Source of the DNA: Pseudofrancisella aestuarii
GTDB taxonomy: Bacteria; Pseudomonadota; Gammaproteobacteria; Francisellales; Francisellaceae
DNA length: 64,000 nt
Assembly: GCF_003574475.2 (NCBI RefSeq)
Contig: NZ_QLIS02000002.1
Coordinates: 434,001 to 498,000 of the forward strand
Direction: 5' to 3'
Position 1 is the first letter of the stretch. Every line of letters starts with the position of its first letter. This document shows, in pieces, positions 52,717-62,873 of the stretch. The notes under the pieces are model-generated. The model was given only the letters and a program-made list of their open reading frames with translations, did no database searches and was not told the origin of the DNA. Position numbers and translations under genes: made by a program.

Positions 52717-52745
52717 TTTACATAATCAAGGCTATAGAATATAAT
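52717..52745 (+). promoter_or_regulatory. Sigma-70 promoter of thrS-infC-rpmI-rplT
   Basis: TTTACA (52717-52722) and TATAAT (52740-52745) are separated by exactly 17 bases, a near-consensus housekeeping promoter. Transcription would start near 52752, leaving a leader of only about 34 bases before the thrS ATG. That leaves no room for a T-box or a long structured thrS operator. Confidence 0.65.
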
Positions 52746-52785
52746 TAGTCAAAGCATAATAAATTGAATAAATTAGACGAAAAAA

Positions 52786-54693
52786 ATGATCACTATTACA
52801 TTCCCCGATGGTGCTAAAAAAGAGTTTGAGGAGGGAGTTAATTCCCTACAAGTGGCTAAATCAATATCTCCAGGATTAGCAAAAGTTACAGTTGGTGCTT
52901 ATATAAATGATAAGCTTGTAGATGCTAAAGATACGATAAATTCAGATGCATCATTGAGATTAGTGACTTTGAAAGATCCTGAAGGTCTAGAAATTCTAAG
53001 ACACTCTTGTGCACACTTATTAGCGCATGCTGTTAAAGATTTACATCCAAATGCTAAAGTAGCAATTGGACCAGTTATTGAAAATGGCTTCTACTATGAT
53101 TTTTCTTTAGAGAATCCTTTAAGTGAATCTGACCTAGCTACTATAGAAAATAAAATGAAAGCTATAGCAAAGGCTAATCATTCAGTAAGCTATAAAGTTG
53201 TTTCAAAAGAAGAAGCTATAGAATTTTTTAAAGCTAGAAATGAAGCTTACAAAGTTGAGCTTGTTAACAGTATTCCAGATAATGAAACTGTAAAAATATA
53301 TGAACAGGATACTTTTGCGGATTTATGTAGAGGTCCTCATATTCCAAATACCTCTGTGCTTAAAGCTTTCAAATTAATGAGAGTAGCAGGAGCGTATTGG
53401 AGAGGTAACTCTGATAATGAGATGCTAACTAGAGTATATGGTACTTGCTGGGCGAGTAAAGAAGATCTTGATGATTATCTAAAATTATTAGAAGAAGCTG
53501 AAAAAAGAGATCATAGAAAAATTGGTAAAGTATTAGATTTATTCCACTTCCAAGAAGAGTCTCCAGGAATTCCATTCTGGCATAACAATGGTGTCACAAT
53601 TTGGCGTGAAGTAGAAGACTATATGAGAAGCTCAAACCGTAAGTTTGGTTGCGAGGAAATTCGTACGCCACTTATCGCAGATTTTACTTTATGGGAAAAA
53701 TCAGGACATGCTTCTAAGTATGCTGAGAACATGTTTGCAACACATTCAGAAAATAAAGACTTTGCAATAAGACCAATGAATTGCCCAACTTGTGTGCAGG
53801 TTTATAATACAAAGTTACACAGTTATAGAGATTTACCAATCAGAATGGCTGAATTTGGGATAGTTCATAGAAATGAACCTTCAGGATCTTTACATGGATT
53901 ACTAAGAGTTAGAAGCTTTACTCAAGATGATGGTCATATTTTTTGTACTGAAGATCAAGTTGAGTCAGAAGTTGGCCTAATGGTAGAGCAGTGCTTTGAA
54001 GTGTATAAAGATTTTGGTTTTAATAACTTTGAAGTGAAGATAGCTTTAAGACCAGATCAGAGAATTGGTTCTGATGATGTATGGGACAAGGCTGAAAATA
54101 CCTTACAAAATGCTCTAAAAAATAAAGGAATAGAGTTTAGCTTACTTCCTGGAGAGGGTGCGTTCTATGGCCCTAAAATAGAGTTTCATTTGAAAGATGC
54201 GATTGGTAGAAGTTGGCAGTGTGGTACTATTCAGGTTGACTTCTCTATGCCGCAAAGGCTTGGTGCAACTTATATAGATGAAAATAGTAATAAGAAAGTT
54301 CCTGTAATGTTGCATAGAGCTATCGTTGGATCTTTAGAAAGGTTTATAGGTATGCTTATTGAACACTATGCTGGAAATTTACCTTTATGGTTGTGTCCTA
54401 CGCAGGTGGTTGTTATGGGAATTAGCAATCAGCAAGATGAATATTGTCAAGAGATTCAAGACGCTATTAAGAAAAGTGGTGTAAGAGCTAAATTGGACTT
54501 GAGAAATGAGAAGATAGGGTTTAAAATACGTGAGCATACTCTTGCGCGTGTGCCTTACTTTATTATCGTTGGTAAAAATGAGCAAGAGCAAAGGGTTATA
54601 ACTGCTAGGAAACATGACGGGTCCGACCTAGGTCAATTTAGACTTGAGGATTTTTGTAACATTATGAAAAAGCAGATAAGCGATAAGATTTAA
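52786..54693 (+). CDS. thrS: Threonyl-tRNA synthetase
   Basis: The 635-residue class II synthetase has an N-terminal TGS domain (residues 1-60) and an editing domain with HSCAHLLAHAVKDLHP. The catalytic core shows IRPMNCPTCVQVY, RMAEFGIVHRNEPSGSLHGLLRVRSFTQDDGHIF, and MLHRAIVGSLERFIGMLIEHYAG. A C-terminal anticodon-binding domain follows. It is the first gene of the thrS-infC-rpmI-rplT cluster, an order conserved in proteobacteria. Confidence 0.97.
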   Translation: MITITFPDGAKKEFEEGVNSLQVAKSISPGLAKVTVGAYINDKLVDAKDTINSDASLRLVTLKDPEGLEILRHSCAHLLAHAVKDLHPNAKVAIGPVIENGFYYDFSLENPLSESDLATIENKMKAIAKANHSVSYKVVSKEEAIEFFKARNEAYKVELVNSIPDNETVKIYEQDTFADLCRGPHIPNTSVLKAFKLMRVAGAYWRGNSDNEMLTRVYGTCWASKEDLDDYLKLLEEAEKRDHRKIGKVLDLFHFQEESPGIPFWHNNGVTIWREVEDYMRSSNRKFGCEEIRTPLIADFTLWEKSGHASKYAENMFATHSENKDFAIRPMNCPTCVQVYNTKLHSYRDLPIRMAEFGIVHRNEPSGSLHGLLRVRSFTQDDGHIFCTEDQVESEVGLMVEQCFEVYKDFGFNNFEVKIALRPDQRIGSDDVWDKAENTLQNALKNKGIEFSLLPGEGAFYGPKIEFHLKDAIGRSWQCGTIQVDFSMPQRLGATYIDENSNKKVPVMLHRAIVGSLERFIGMLIEHYAGNLPLWLCPTQVVVMGISNQQDEYCQEIQDAIKKSGVRAKLDLRNEKIGFKIREHTLARVPYFIIVGKNEQEQRVITARKHDGSDLGQFRLEDFCNIMKKQISDKI

Positions 54694-54700
54694 TTATTTC

Positions 54701-54717
54701 GGAGGAAATAGGTTATT
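54701..54717 (+). promoter_or_regulatory. Ribosome site and ATT start codon of infC
   Basis: A strong GGAGGA (54701-54706) lies eight bases before an ATT (54715-54717) that begins the IF3 frame. The next in-frame candidate, GTG at 54769, would remove the conserved N-terminus and has no comparable ribosome site. Non-AUG starts of infC are the basis of IF3 autoregulation in E. coli (AUU). Confidence 0.88.
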
Positions 54718-55236
54718 AAAACAGCAGATAAGAAAGCACCGATAAATGATCAGATAAAAGCAAAAGAGGTGCGCTTAGTAGGTGTTGATGGACAACAAAT
54801 AGGTATTGTTTCCATTAATGAAGCATTAGCTTTAGCTGAACAGGCTGAAGTTGATTTGGTTGAAATGGTAGCTGGATCAAATCCACCAGTTTGCCGTTTG
54901 ATGGACTATGGTAAATTCTTATTTGAACAAGGTAAGAAAAAAAACCATGCTAAGAAAAACCAAAAGCAGACACAAGTTAAAGAAATAAAACTAAGACCTG
55001 TGACTGATGTCGGGGATTACCAGGTAAAACTACGCAACCTGCTAAAATTCCTAGAAAAAGGCGATAAAGTAAAAGTTACGCTAAGATTCAGAGGTAGAGA
55101 AATGTCACATAAAGAGCTGGGTATGGAAATGCTTCAGCGTATGGCAGGCGATGCAGCTGAGTTAGGCGTAGTGGAACACCAACCGAAAATGGAAGGTCGC
55201 CAAATGATGATGGTTCTTGGACCAAAGAAAAAATAA
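54715..55236 (+). CDS. infC: Translation initiation factor IF-3
   Basis: Starting at ATT 54715 the protein has 173 residues. The N-terminal [24 protein letters not shown] is the classic IF3 beginning. [30 protein letters not shown] and the C-terminal domain with [28 protein letters not shown] follow. IF3 binds 30S, enforces start codon selection and blocks early 50S joining. The ATT start itself would be discriminated against by IF3, allowing autoregulation as in E. coli. It lies 21 bases after thrS and 43 bases before rpmI. Confidence 0.95.
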   Translation: MKTADKKAPINDQIKAKEVRLVGVDGQQIGIVSINEALALAEQAEVDLVEMVAGSNPPVCRLMDYGKFLFEQGKKKNHAKKNQKQTQVKEIKLRPVTDVGDYQVKLRNLLKFLEKGDKVKVTLRFRGREMSHKELGMEMLQRMAGDAAELGVVEHQPKMEGRQMMMVLGPKKK

Positions 55237-55279
55237 GTAGTAAAAATGTTTAAAATAATTTAAATGCGGAGTATTTAAT

Positions 55280-55477
55280 ATGCCTAAGTTAAAAACAAAA
55301 AGTGGTGCGGCTAAACGCTTTAAGAAAACTGGTACAGGTGGTTTCAAACACCGTTGTGCAAACCGTGCTCATATCAATACAAAAATGACAACTAAAAGAA
55401 AACGTCATTTAAGAGGTATGAATCAAGTAGCTAAGGTTGATACTGCAAGCTTAGTTCAACAAATGCCATATGCGTAA
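55280..55477 (+). CDS. rpmI: 50S ribosomal protein L35
   Basis: The 65-residue basic protein starts [24 protein letters not shown] and matches bL35 in length and sequence (64-65 residues), including KRKRHLRGM. It is a large-subunit component. A GCGGAG ribosome site precedes the ATG. Standard position between infC and rplT. Confidence 0.97.
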   Translation: MPKLKTKSGAAKRFKKTGTGGFKHRCANRAHINTKMTTKRKRHLRGMNQVAKVDTASLVQQMPYA

Positions 55478-55520
55478 GTAAGGTTTGTAAAATTATCAAT
55501 TTTTAAAGTGGAGAAAGTTT

Positions 55521-55877
55521 ATGTCAAGAGTTAAAAGAGGTGTAACAGCACGCGCTCGCCATAAGAAAGTTTTAAAACAAGCTAGAGGCTACTACGGAGC
55601 TCGTTCAAGAGTATATAGAGTAGCTAAACAAGCAGTTATAAAAGCAGGTCAATATGCTTATAGAGACCGTAAAAACAAAAAGAGAACATTCAGAGCTCTT
55701 TGGATTGTTCGTATCAATGCAGCAGCTAGACAACATGATATCAGCTATAGCCAATTAATTAATGGCCTAAATAAAGCTGGTGTAGAGCTAGACAGAAAAG
55801 CTTTAGCTGAATTAGCTGTATATAATAAAGATGCATTTGCAGCAGTAGTTGCTCAAGCAAAAGCAGCTTTAGCTTAA
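55521..55877 (+). CDS. rplT: 50S ribosomal protein L20
   Basis: The 118-residue protein matches bL20: [54 protein letters not shown]. The C-terminal domain begins [17 protein letters not shown]. It is needed for early 50S assembly. In E. coli L20 represses the rpmI-rplT mRNA through a structure upstream of rpmI; only 43 bases separate infC and rpmI here, and no such structure was identified. A GTGGAGAAA ribosome site precedes the ATG. Confidence 0.97.
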   Translation: MSRVKRGVTARARHKKVLKQARGYYGARSRVYRVAKQAVIKAGQYAYRDRKNKKRTFRALWIVRINAAARQHDISYSQLINGLNKAGVELDRKALAELAVYNKDAFAAVVAQAKAALA

Positions 55878-55926
55878 TTTCATATTCTAAAATTTTTCTA
55901 ATTTCTAAAAAATATTTCTTTAAATT

Positions 55927-56622
55927 GTGTATAAAAAATTACTTTCACAATCTTTCATAAGAAGAATTTCTATTATTATATTTTTGCTTTCAGGCTTAAT
56001 TCTATTTTTTATTTTAAATGGATCTAAGTATTTTTCATTAGAAAATTTAGGTAGTACTTATAAGCATATAGATGTTTATGTAAGGTCTAATTATATCTTT
56101 AGCTCTATTGGGTTTACTGTTATTTATATTACAACAGTATTCTTTTCTATACCTGTTAAACCACTTTTAAAGATGATAGCAGGTCTTTTGTTTGGATTAT
56201 GGCTAGGATTTATAATTTGTCTAATTTCAGCAACTATCGGTGCTATGCTGGCTTTCTTATTTATAAAATATAGTTGGGGAGAAGTCTCTAGTAAATCCAA
56301 GTATAAAGTTGTTTCTAAGTTTAAATCTTTAGTTGAGAGTAATCCAATTGCAATACTCTTTGTATCAAGGTTATTACCAATACCATTTTTTGTACCAAAT
56401 ATTTTGGCGGGTATTTTAAAAATAAAAAATTCCATTTTCTTTTTTACTACTTTAATAGGCATAGTGCCTGTAACTTTTATTTATGTTTGGTTCGGAACAC
56501 ATGTTAAAAAAGCTATAATAGAAGGTAGTGTAGATAATTTTATTGATACTAAGTTTATATTAGCTATAAGTATTCTAGGGATAATGGCATTGGTTCCTAT
56601 TTTATTTAGGAAGAAGTTATAA
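55927..56622 (+). CDS. TVP38/TMEM64 (DedA-superfamily) membrane protein
   Basis: The 231-residue protein has about five to six membrane segments. The core motif GLLFGLWLGFIICLISATIGAMLAFLFIKY is followed by LFVSRLLPIPFFVPNILAGILKI and a second G-x-P segment (LIGIVPVTFIYVWFG), as in PF09335 proteins. Related DedA-superfamily proteins move lipids, including undecaprenyl phosphate, across the membrane; the role here is unknown. It starts at GTG 55927 with a poor ribosome site, 49 bases after rplT, and its end overlaps the convergent acetyltransferase gene by 17 bases. Confidence 0.78.
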   Translation: MYKKLLSQSFIRRISIIIFLLSGLILFFILNGSKYFSLENLGSTYKHIDVYVRSNYIFSSIGFTVIYITTVFFSIPVKPLLKMIAGLLFGLWLGFIICLISATIGAMLAFLFIKYSWGEVSSKSKYKVVSKFKSLVESNPIAILFVSRLLPIPFFVPNILAGILKIKNSIFFFTTLIGIVPVTFIYVWFGTHVKKAIIEGSVDNFIDTKFILAISILGIMALVPILFRKKL

Positions 56623-57265
56623 TTTTTTTAAATAGAATAGGGCCGTAATAGTCGTTTATATTTTCAAAAGGTTTTTTACCTTTATATATATAATCTTTAT
56701 AAGAGAATTTATTGATTGCCGTATAGTTTAATTTTTCAGCAATTTTCTTTGTTCCTGGACTTGTTGCATCTGTTAAGATAACTGAAAAGTTCTTTTCTAT
56801 TGCTATTTGCTCACTTATTTTGAATAAATTAGAAGCAATTCCTTTATTCTGGAATTCAGAAGATACTCCTAAAGCATAAATAGAAAAATTAACTCCTGGC
56901 TTTTCTTCAAAGCTTATTCCATTATAAAGACCTGATAGTGCTGAGTTTATGATTTCAAACGCAGGATCTTTACTTGCATATGAACTTCTGTCTACTTGAA
57001 TTTCTGAATAAGGATCTATATTTATGCAGAAGCCTATTACTTTATTTGTATTCTCACATATTGCTATTAGTGATAAGCCTGTTGTGGCTGCATGTTTTGC
57101 TCTAACTGTAGTCGCAAGAATATAATTTTCATAAGAAACTTTACTATTCTTTATAAGATATTCTTCTTGAATAAATAAGTTTGCAAATAATTCAGCTACT
57201 TCTTGGACTCTTGAGTAATCTAAGCGAGAATAAATAATTTTTGACTCTTTATGCACTTCTTTCAT
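56606..57265 (-). CDS. GNAT-family N-acetyltransferase
   Basis: The 219-residue protein has a GNAT acetyl-CoA motif, LGVSSEFQNKGIASNLFKISEQIA (about residues 130-153, with the Q-x-x-G-x-A loop), followed by VILTDATSPGTKKIAEKLNY. The acceptor is not predictable. It lies six bases after rpiA on the minus strand, so the two are probably co-transcribed. Confidence 0.75.
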   Translation of the reverse strand: MKEVHKESKIIYSRLDYSRVQEVAELFANLFIQEEYLIKNSKVSYENYILATTVRAKHAATTGLSLIAICENTNKVIGFCINIDPYSEIQVDRSSYASKDPAFEIINSALSGLYNGISFEEKPGVNFSIYALGVSSEFQNKGIASNLFKISEQIAIEKNFSVILTDATSPGTKKIAEKLNYTAINKFSYKDYIYKGKKPFENINDYYGPILFKKIITSS

Positions 57266-57270
57266 ATATT

Positions 57271-57945
57271 TTATACAGTTAAAATATTGCCATCTTTTTT
57301 AGCAACTATAACAATATCAGCAGGTTTTATTGCAAATATACCATTTGTAACCACGCCTGTTATTTGATTTAGCTTAGTTTCTAACTCTATAGGATTATTT
57401 ATTTTTAAATTATATACATCAAGTATGATATTGCCATTATCTGTTATTGTTTGTTCTCTATAAACCGGTTGACCACCAAGCTTAACTATTTCCCTAGCTA
57501 CGTAACTTCTTGCCATAGGGATAACTTCTACAGGTAGTGGAAATTCACCTAACATGTCAACCTGCTTTGACTCATCAATTATGCAAACAAATTTTTTGCT
57601 AGCAGCTACACAGATTTTTTCTCTAGTTAAAGCAGCGCCACCACCTTTTATAAGCTCTTTATGCTTGTTGCATTCATCAGCACCATCAATATATAAGTCA
57701 ATTTCGCCAGCATAGTTTAGATCAACCACATCAAAACCTAGAGCTTTTAATCTTTTCGTAGAACCTTCTGAGCTTGATACAACTGTTGATATTTTATCTT
57801 TATGATTTGCTAACTCTTCTATAAAAAAATTGACAGTACTTCCTGTACCAACCCCTAAAGTTATATTTTGAGTTAAGTATTTAGTTGCTTCTTTAGCTGC
57901 TAATTTTTTAAGCTCATCTTGGTTATTTTTTTTTGAAAAAAACAT
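57271..57945 (-). CDS. rpiA: Ribose-5-phosphate isomerase A
   Basis: The 224-residue enzyme has [46 protein letters not shown] with the catalytic aspartate and glutamate region, and [15 protein letters not shown]. This matches RpiA in length (219 in E. coli). It interconverts ribose-5-phosphate and ribulose-5-phosphate in the pentose phosphate pathway. It lies two bases after the transporter-like gene end. Confidence 0.96.
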   Translation of the reverse strand: MFFSKKNNQDELKKLAAKEATKYLTQNITLGVGTGSTVNFFIEELANHKDKISTVVSSSEGSTKRLKALGFDVVDLNYAGEIDLYIDGADECNKHKELIKGGGAALTREKICVAASKKFVCIIDESKQVDMLGEFPLPVEVIPMARSYVAREIVKLGGQPVYREQTITDNGNIILDVYNLKINNPIELETKLNQITGVVTNGIFAIKPADIVIVAKKDGNILTV

Positions 57946-57947
57946 TA

Positions 57948-59318
57948 TTAAAACCTTCTTTGGTTAAACCTTTTTTTAAAGTATGATCCTTTAGCTATAT
58001 ATATAACTAGTAGTATTATTGTTACTGCTATTTGTGCTAATAAATTTAAATTGTTAAAAATATACCCTAATAATATATATATACAAATGGCAGGAATTAT
58101 GATTCTTAGAGAAATATTAAAGAAAGCAGAAACTTTTAAGTTTGATTCTTTCAACATTTCATAACTAAGCTTTTGAGCATCATAGAGCCAGCCAACCACA
58201 AATATATCAAATAAGAATATATAGAAAATCACTATATGAAGAATAAATAGATCAGAAAAGTCTAGAAAGAATATTCCACTATTAACTAAAGCAATTGCCA
58301 TAACAAAAGGTATTATAAGCGAAGCTAATCGAATAGTAGAATTTTTACTTATTTTTACTAGATAATTTATTCCAATAAGCAATGTTATTAAATTTAAAGT
58401 TATATAGATGACTTCGAGTAGAAGGTATTGACCAGGGTTGCTATCTTTTATTATAGAGAAAACATTTATTGCTTGAGCATCTGTTGAGAAATTAATAGTT
58501 GTTACATCTTTACCTATTAAAGCATATGTAACCATGCATAATACAAAAGAGAAAATAATAGTGTAAATTACACTTTTGATAGATGTCTTCTTAATATTAG
58601 GATAAGCATCATCACTTTTTACTTCAATAATTGTTTTATACAGAATTATAGATATAAAATTAGAAAGAATGGCATAAACTGCTGCCATAGCTAGCATATT
58701 TTTAAAGTTGTAGCTTATGTTTGGAGTCATGCTAAAAAAGCTTTCTATACCGATGTGAACATTAGGGATTTTTATTGTTAACAAAACTAAAATAACTAAT
58801 AAATAAAGAGAGGTGTGGGATAAAACCTCTAATATCTTATCAATATTAAACTTTCCTTTAGCTGCAGAAATAGCAATTAAAGTAATAATCAAGAATATAA
58901 GGGTTAGAATAGAGTAAATTATTAAATTATTGTCATATACTAAAGGAGATTGACCAAGCCTATTTATAGCAGGAACATTATCAAAAAAATCTAATACATA
59001 AGTAGAAACTTCAAAAAGTATAACTGAAAGTAGTATTAGTAAAATTCCTGTAATAAGAAGGCTAAGCGGAGTAAGTTTTGAAGTGTTTGATAGTTTTTTT
59101 GTTAATTCACTATGTGTAGTAATGTTTGGATATTTTTTCTCTAAAAATGTAGCAGTTAGGCTAACAGGTAATGACAATATAAGAGTTAGTATTGTATAAG
59201 TAAGAAAAAAACTCCAGCCATTATATGTATAAACGCTAGAAAAAAATCCAAAAGAAAAGCATATGCTACTGGATATTATACCAATAATTAGAGAAATAGA
59301 CGTTTGTTTAATATTCAT
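57948..59318 (-). CDS. Multi-pass membrane transporter-like protein (possibly NSS/SNF-like)
   Basis: The 456-residue protein has about 11-12 membrane segments. The N-terminal layout (a glycine/serine-rich first helix, then [30 protein letters not shown]) and the mid-region ([25 protein letters not shown]) recall sodium:neurotransmitter symporter-like (LeuT-fold) proteins. The canonical sodium-site motifs are not clear, so the family call is tentative and the substrate unknown. It lies between the lipoprotein gene and rpiA on the minus strand, with gaps of 12 and 2 bases. Confidence 0.5.
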   Translation of the reverse strand: MNIKQTSISLIIGIISSSICFSFGFFSSVYTYNGWSFFLTYTILTLILSLPVSLTATFLEKKYPNITTHSELTKKLSNTSKLTPLSLLITGILLILLSVILFEVSTYVLDFFDNVPAINRLGQSPLVYDNNLIIYSILTLIFLIITLIAISAAKGKFNIDKILEVLSHTSLYLLVILVLLTIKIPNVHIGIESFFSMTPNISYNFKNMLAMAAVYAILSNFISIILYKTIIEVKSDDAYPNIKKTSIKSVIYTIIFSFVLCMVTYALIGKDVTTINFSTDAQAINVFSIIKDSNPGQYLLLEVIYITLNLITLLIGINYLVKISKNSTIRLASLIIPFVMAIALVNSGIFFLDFSDLFILHIVIFYIFLFDIFVVGWLYDAQKLSYEMLKESNLKVSAFFNISLRIIIPAICIYILLGYIFNNLNLLAQIAVTIILLVIYIAKGSYFKKRFNQRRF

Positions 59319-59330
59319 AATATAGCCTTT

Positions 59331-59723
59331 TTATTTTCCTGTAGAAACACAATAGTTTCCTCTAAATGTAATATTTTTAATAAGGTTTGTTTTATCATCA
59401 ACAATTACCCAAGTAGTACAGTTCAATGAGTACATATCGGCAAAGTTTGGTTGTTTCTGAGCTTGAATAAATATAGCTGTTTCTGTAGGTCCGCCATATC
59501 TACCAGCTTCTGGATTTATCATCATTTTTGTATAAACATAAGCCTTGTCTTCATCATTGATAGTCAAGATGTTATTAGGGTAACCAAATTTTATCATATA
59601 AGAAGTAATAGTTTTACCTATCCAAGATTCTTGTTGGTCAATATATTTCTGTCTTGATGCACAAGAGCTAAGTAACAAGGTTATAAATAAAGTCGAAAGA
59701 ATTATTTTTGTAAAATTTTTCAT
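59331..59723 (-). CDS. Small lipoprotein of unknown function
   Basis: The 130-residue protein has a lipoprotein signal: charged start MKNFTK, hydrophobic stretch IILSTLFITLLL and lipobox LSSC with Cys21. The mature part contains two further cysteines (NCTTWVIV, GNYCVS) that may form a disulfide, and the start SWIGKTITSYMIKFGYPN recalls small SmpA/BamE-like fold lipoproteins, though this is not established. It would be anchored in the outer or inner membrane. It sits nine bases after the mnmG end. Confidence 0.7.
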   Translation of the reverse strand: MKNFTKIILSTLFITLLLSSCASRQKYIDQQESWIGKTITSYMIKFGYPNNILTINDEDKAYVYTKMMINPEAGRYGGPTETAIFIQAQKQPNFADMYSLNCTTWVIVDDKTNLIKNITFRGNYCVSTGK

Positions 59724-59732
59724 ATACGCTCC

Positions 59733-61616
59733 TTATCTAATAAATCCTGTTTTTTTCATATAAATAGTTAAAAGAGATATAGCTGCTGGCGTAACTCCAG
59801 GTATTCTAGATGCTTCTCCAAGAGTTGTTGGCTTTTGCTCTATGAGTTTTTGTAAAACTTCATTTGATAAGCCTTTAACTTGCTTATAGTCAAATCCTTC
59901 AGGAATTAATTTTTGCTCTAATAAAGAAAATTTAACAATATCTTTATTTTGTCTTTCAATATAACCAGAATATTTAGCAGATATTTCGATTTGTTCTATT
60001 ACATCTTGATCTTCTAAATCAAGATGTAATTCAGCAATTTCTTTTAATTTTAGATAGTCTATTTCAGGTCTTTTTAACAAATCAAATAGAGTGCTTTCCC
60101 TAGTCATTTCTTTGTCTAAGAATTTTTCTAAATCTTTAGCTTTTTGGGTTTGAGGAGCTATCCATGTATTCTGCATAGATATTATATTCCCTTCAATAGC
60201 AGCTTTTTTATTTATAAAATATTCTTCATCTTCTTTAGATAATAGTCCTAGTTCAACAGCGATAGGGCTTAATCTTAAATCTGCATTATCTTCTCTTAAA
60301 ACAAGGCGATATTCTGCTCGAGAAGTAAACATTCTATATGGCTCTTTAGTTCCCTTAGTTATAAGATCATCTATTAAAACACCAATGTAAGCATCAGAGC
60401 GAGATGGATACCATGTTTTATCTGAATTGATTCCAAGGCCGGCGTTTATTCCAGCTATTAACCCTTGAGCCGCAGCTTCTTCATATCCTGTTGTTCCATT
60501 TATTTGACCTGCAAAATATAAATTCTTAAGATGTTTCGTTTCTAGGGTTGGTTTTAAATCTCTAGGATCAAAAAAATCGTATTCGATAGCATAGCCAGGT
60601 CTCATAATGAAAGCTTTTTCAAAACCTTGGATGGATCTAATATAATCAACTTGCACCTCAAAAGGTAAGCTAGTAGATAAGCCATTAGGATAAAGTTCAA
60701 TACTTTCTAAGCCTTCAGGCTCAACAAATATTTGGTGTCTTTCTTTTTCAGCGAATCTAACAATTTTATCTTCAATAGAGGGACAATATCTTGGTCCTAT
60801 CCCTTCTATTAAGCCACTATACATAGCAGACTTATTTAAATTTTTAGTAATTATGTCATGAGTAGTAGTGTTTGTATAAGTAATGTGACAAGGGATTTGA
60901 ATAGGGTGCTCAATTTTGCCCTTTGAAAAAAATGAAAAATATGGGGTTGGATTATCTCCATGTTGGACACCCATAACACTAAAATCTACACTTCTCATAT
61001 CTATTCTAGGAGGCGTGCCAGTTTTAAGTCTGTCAACCCTAAATGGTAGAGATCTTAATCTTTTAGCTAGGGCATTTGAGGGTTTATCACCAGCTCTGCC
61101 ACCAGCATGAGATACTTGACCAATATGAATTTTTCCGCCAAGGAATGTTCCTACTGTTAAGATAACTTTTTTAGCTTTGAAAGTTACTCCAGTTTTTGTA
61201 ATAACTCCTGTTACAGTATTATTTTCAACTATCAAGTCATCTACGGAGTCTTGGAAAAGATCTAAATCTTTATGCGCAGTTAAAAGTTTGTTAATGGCTT
61301 TTTTATATAAAACACGATCTGCTTGGGCTCTAGTAGCTCTTACAGCTGGACCTTTTCTTGAGTTAAGAATTCTAAATTGGATACCAGCCATATCTATAGC
61401 TTTAGCCATGATGCCACCTAAAGCATCAATTTCTTTTACAAGATGACCTTTACCAATACCACCAATAGCAGGGTTACATGACATCTGCCCAATAGTATCT
61501 AAGTTGTGAGTTAACAATAATGTTTTAGTTTTTAACCTTGCTGCGGCAGCCGCTGCTTCAACTCCAGCATGTCCACCACCAACGACTATAACATCATAAA
61601 CTGTATCGTATACCAT
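59733..61616 (-). CDS. mnmG: tRNA uridine-5-carboxymethylaminomethyl modification enzyme MnmG (GidA)
   Basis: The 627-residue flavoprotein begins [21 protein letters not shown] (FAD). It has [58 protein letters not shown], and [21 protein letters not shown], all MnmG signatures. With MnmE it modifies U34 of several tRNAs. The length equals E. coli MnmG (629). Two plus-strand frames inside it are shadows. Confidence 0.97.
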   Translation of the reverse strand: MVYDTVYDVIVVGGGHAGVEAAAAAARLKTKTLLLTHNLDTIGQMSCNPAIGGIGKGHLVKEIDALGGIMAKAIDMAGIQFRILNSRKGPAVRATRAQADRVLYKKAINKLLTAHKDLDLFQDSVDDLIVENNTVTGVITKTGVTFKAKKVILTVGTFLGGKIHIGQVSHAGGRAGDKPSNALAKRLRSLPFRVDRLKTGTPPRIDMRSVDFSVMGVQHGDNPTPYFSFFSKGKIEHPIQIPCHITYTNTTTHDIITKNLNKSAMYSGLIEGIGPRYCPSIEDKIVRFAEKERHQIFVEPEGLESIELYPNGLSTSLPFEVQVDYIRSIQGFEKAFIMRPGYAIEYDFFDPRDLKPTLETKHLKNLYFAGQINGTTGYEEAAAQGLIAGINAGLGINSDKTWYPSRSDAYIGVLIDDLITKGTKEPYRMFTSRAEYRLVLREDNADLRLSPIAVELGLLSKEDEEYFINKKAAIEGNIISMQNTWIAPQTQKAKDLEKFLDKEMTRESTLFDLLKRPEIDYLKLKEIAELHLDLEDQDVIEQIEISAKYSGYIERQNKDIVKFSLLEQKLIPEGFDYKQVKGLSNEVLQKLIEQKPTTLGEASRIPGVTPAAISLLTIYMKKTGFIR

Positions 61617-61734
61617 AAATTAAAATGTAAATATTTTTTTAATAAAAAATGCTTGATATCATTTTACTATATTATTAGCTTTTATAATAACTAAAATACT
61701 GCTCAAGCTTATATTATTTAGAGCACTTTTAACT

Positions 61735-61740
61735 TATAAT
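61735..61740 (+). promoter_or_regulatory. Candidate -10 box before the FUSC-like gene pair
   Basis: TATAAT lies 38 bases before the ATG at 61779, in the 162-base divergent gap between mnmG and the FUSC-like gene. No good -35 box is visible 16-18 bases upstream. Confidence 0.3.
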
Positions 61741-61778
61741 TTGTCCTGAGTCAATGAATCCCGTAAGTAGAAGTATAG

Positions 61779-62873
61779 ATGTCACTAAGAGTGAGACATA
61801 TTTTTGATAAATATATAGATCAAGATCCGATAAAGGTTATGAGGAATAGCACTTTAAAATCGGCTGCTATTCTTTTTTCTTTTTTGGCTATAGCTTTTAC
61901 TTTTGACTTCAATAGAAACTTGATAGTTTTATGTCTGTTATTTTTAGCAAATATGATTGCTAGCGTGCTAATGGGTAACATAGAAACAAAAAGAAAAGTT
62001 TTTTTCCTCTATACAGTATCAGCGATGATAATAGTGCATGTATCTACTTATGTGCATCCAATATTTGAAAGAGAATTTTTGCTTATTTTACCATTTGTTT
62101 ATTTCTTTTTTTGGTTACGTGGGTTTGGAGAAGTTTTTTTATATTTTCCAATGATGCTTATAGTAATGGTATGTATTACCTTTATTAAATTTCCATTGTT
62201 TGACTATAATCACTGGAATTTTACTATTTGGAGTATTATTTTAGCGACGATATTTTATTTTGTATTGATAAGAGGCTATAAGCCAATGACTAATGATGAT
62301 ATTGAATTAGTTGTTAAATCTTTAATGAAGCTTTTTATTAAAAGCTATAAGGAAACTTTTGATAATGCAAAGTTTAGAAGATTTACACAAACAAAAATCA
62401 TGGATAGAGCAAATGAAAAATTTAATAATATTATTGCTCTTCAAACACATGGAATGATGTTGCTTAGAAAGTCAAAAATCGAAGACTGGAGATTTTTTTG
62501 CTATAACTTAGTAATGCTAAATCGGTTATTAGTAAGGTATGTATTAAATTATAAAAAATTTAGTATAAATTATTCACGAATGGGTTTTTCAAATAATGAT
62601 GAAGTACAGTCTTTGTCTAAAGACTTAGAAAAGATGTTTCTTGAAACTTTACAGCTGGGAACTATTATTGTTAGCCATAATCAAAATGCTTGGAAAGATA
62701 AAATAAGATATATAGAGCATTTAAAATTTAAATTTGAATTAGGATATATAGAAAATTATAAGCAAGACAAAGAAAAAAGAGATTTTTTATTTAGTTGTAT
62801 CCTTCTTTTAGATGATATTTTTTTTGCAATAGAAAACACTAGAGAGGCCTATAATGATTTTCTCAAAAGATAG
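61779..62873 (+). CDS. FUSC-like membrane protein, first of an overlapping pair
   Basis: The 364-residue protein has six hydrophobic segments packed into residues 25-165 and a cytosolic helical region of about 200 residues. This is the half-unit layout of the FUSC/AaeB/YccS family of aromatic-acid or solute exporters. Full-length members contain two such units in one chain of about 650-700 residues. The next gene repeats the layout and overlaps by 20 bases, so the two may form one transporter. The substrate is unknown. The ribosome site is weak. Confidence 0.6.
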   Translation: MSLRVRHIFDKYIDQDPIKVMRNSTLKSAAILFSFLAIAFTFDFNRNLIVLCLLFLANMIASVLMGNIETKRKVFFLYTVSAMIIVHVSTYVHPIFEREFLLILPFVYFFFWLRGFGEVFLYFPMMLIVMVCITFIKFPLFDYNHWNFTIWSIILATIFYFVLIRGYKPMTNDDIELVVKSLMKLFIKSYKETFDNAKFRRFTQTKIMDRANEKFNNIIALQTHGMMLLRKSKIEDWRFFCYNLVMLNRLLVRYVLNYKKFSINYSRMGFSNNDEVQSLSKDLEKMFLETLQLGTIIVSHNQNAWKDKIRYIEHLKFKFELGYIENYKQDKEKRDFLFSCILLLDDIFFAIENTREAYNDFLKR

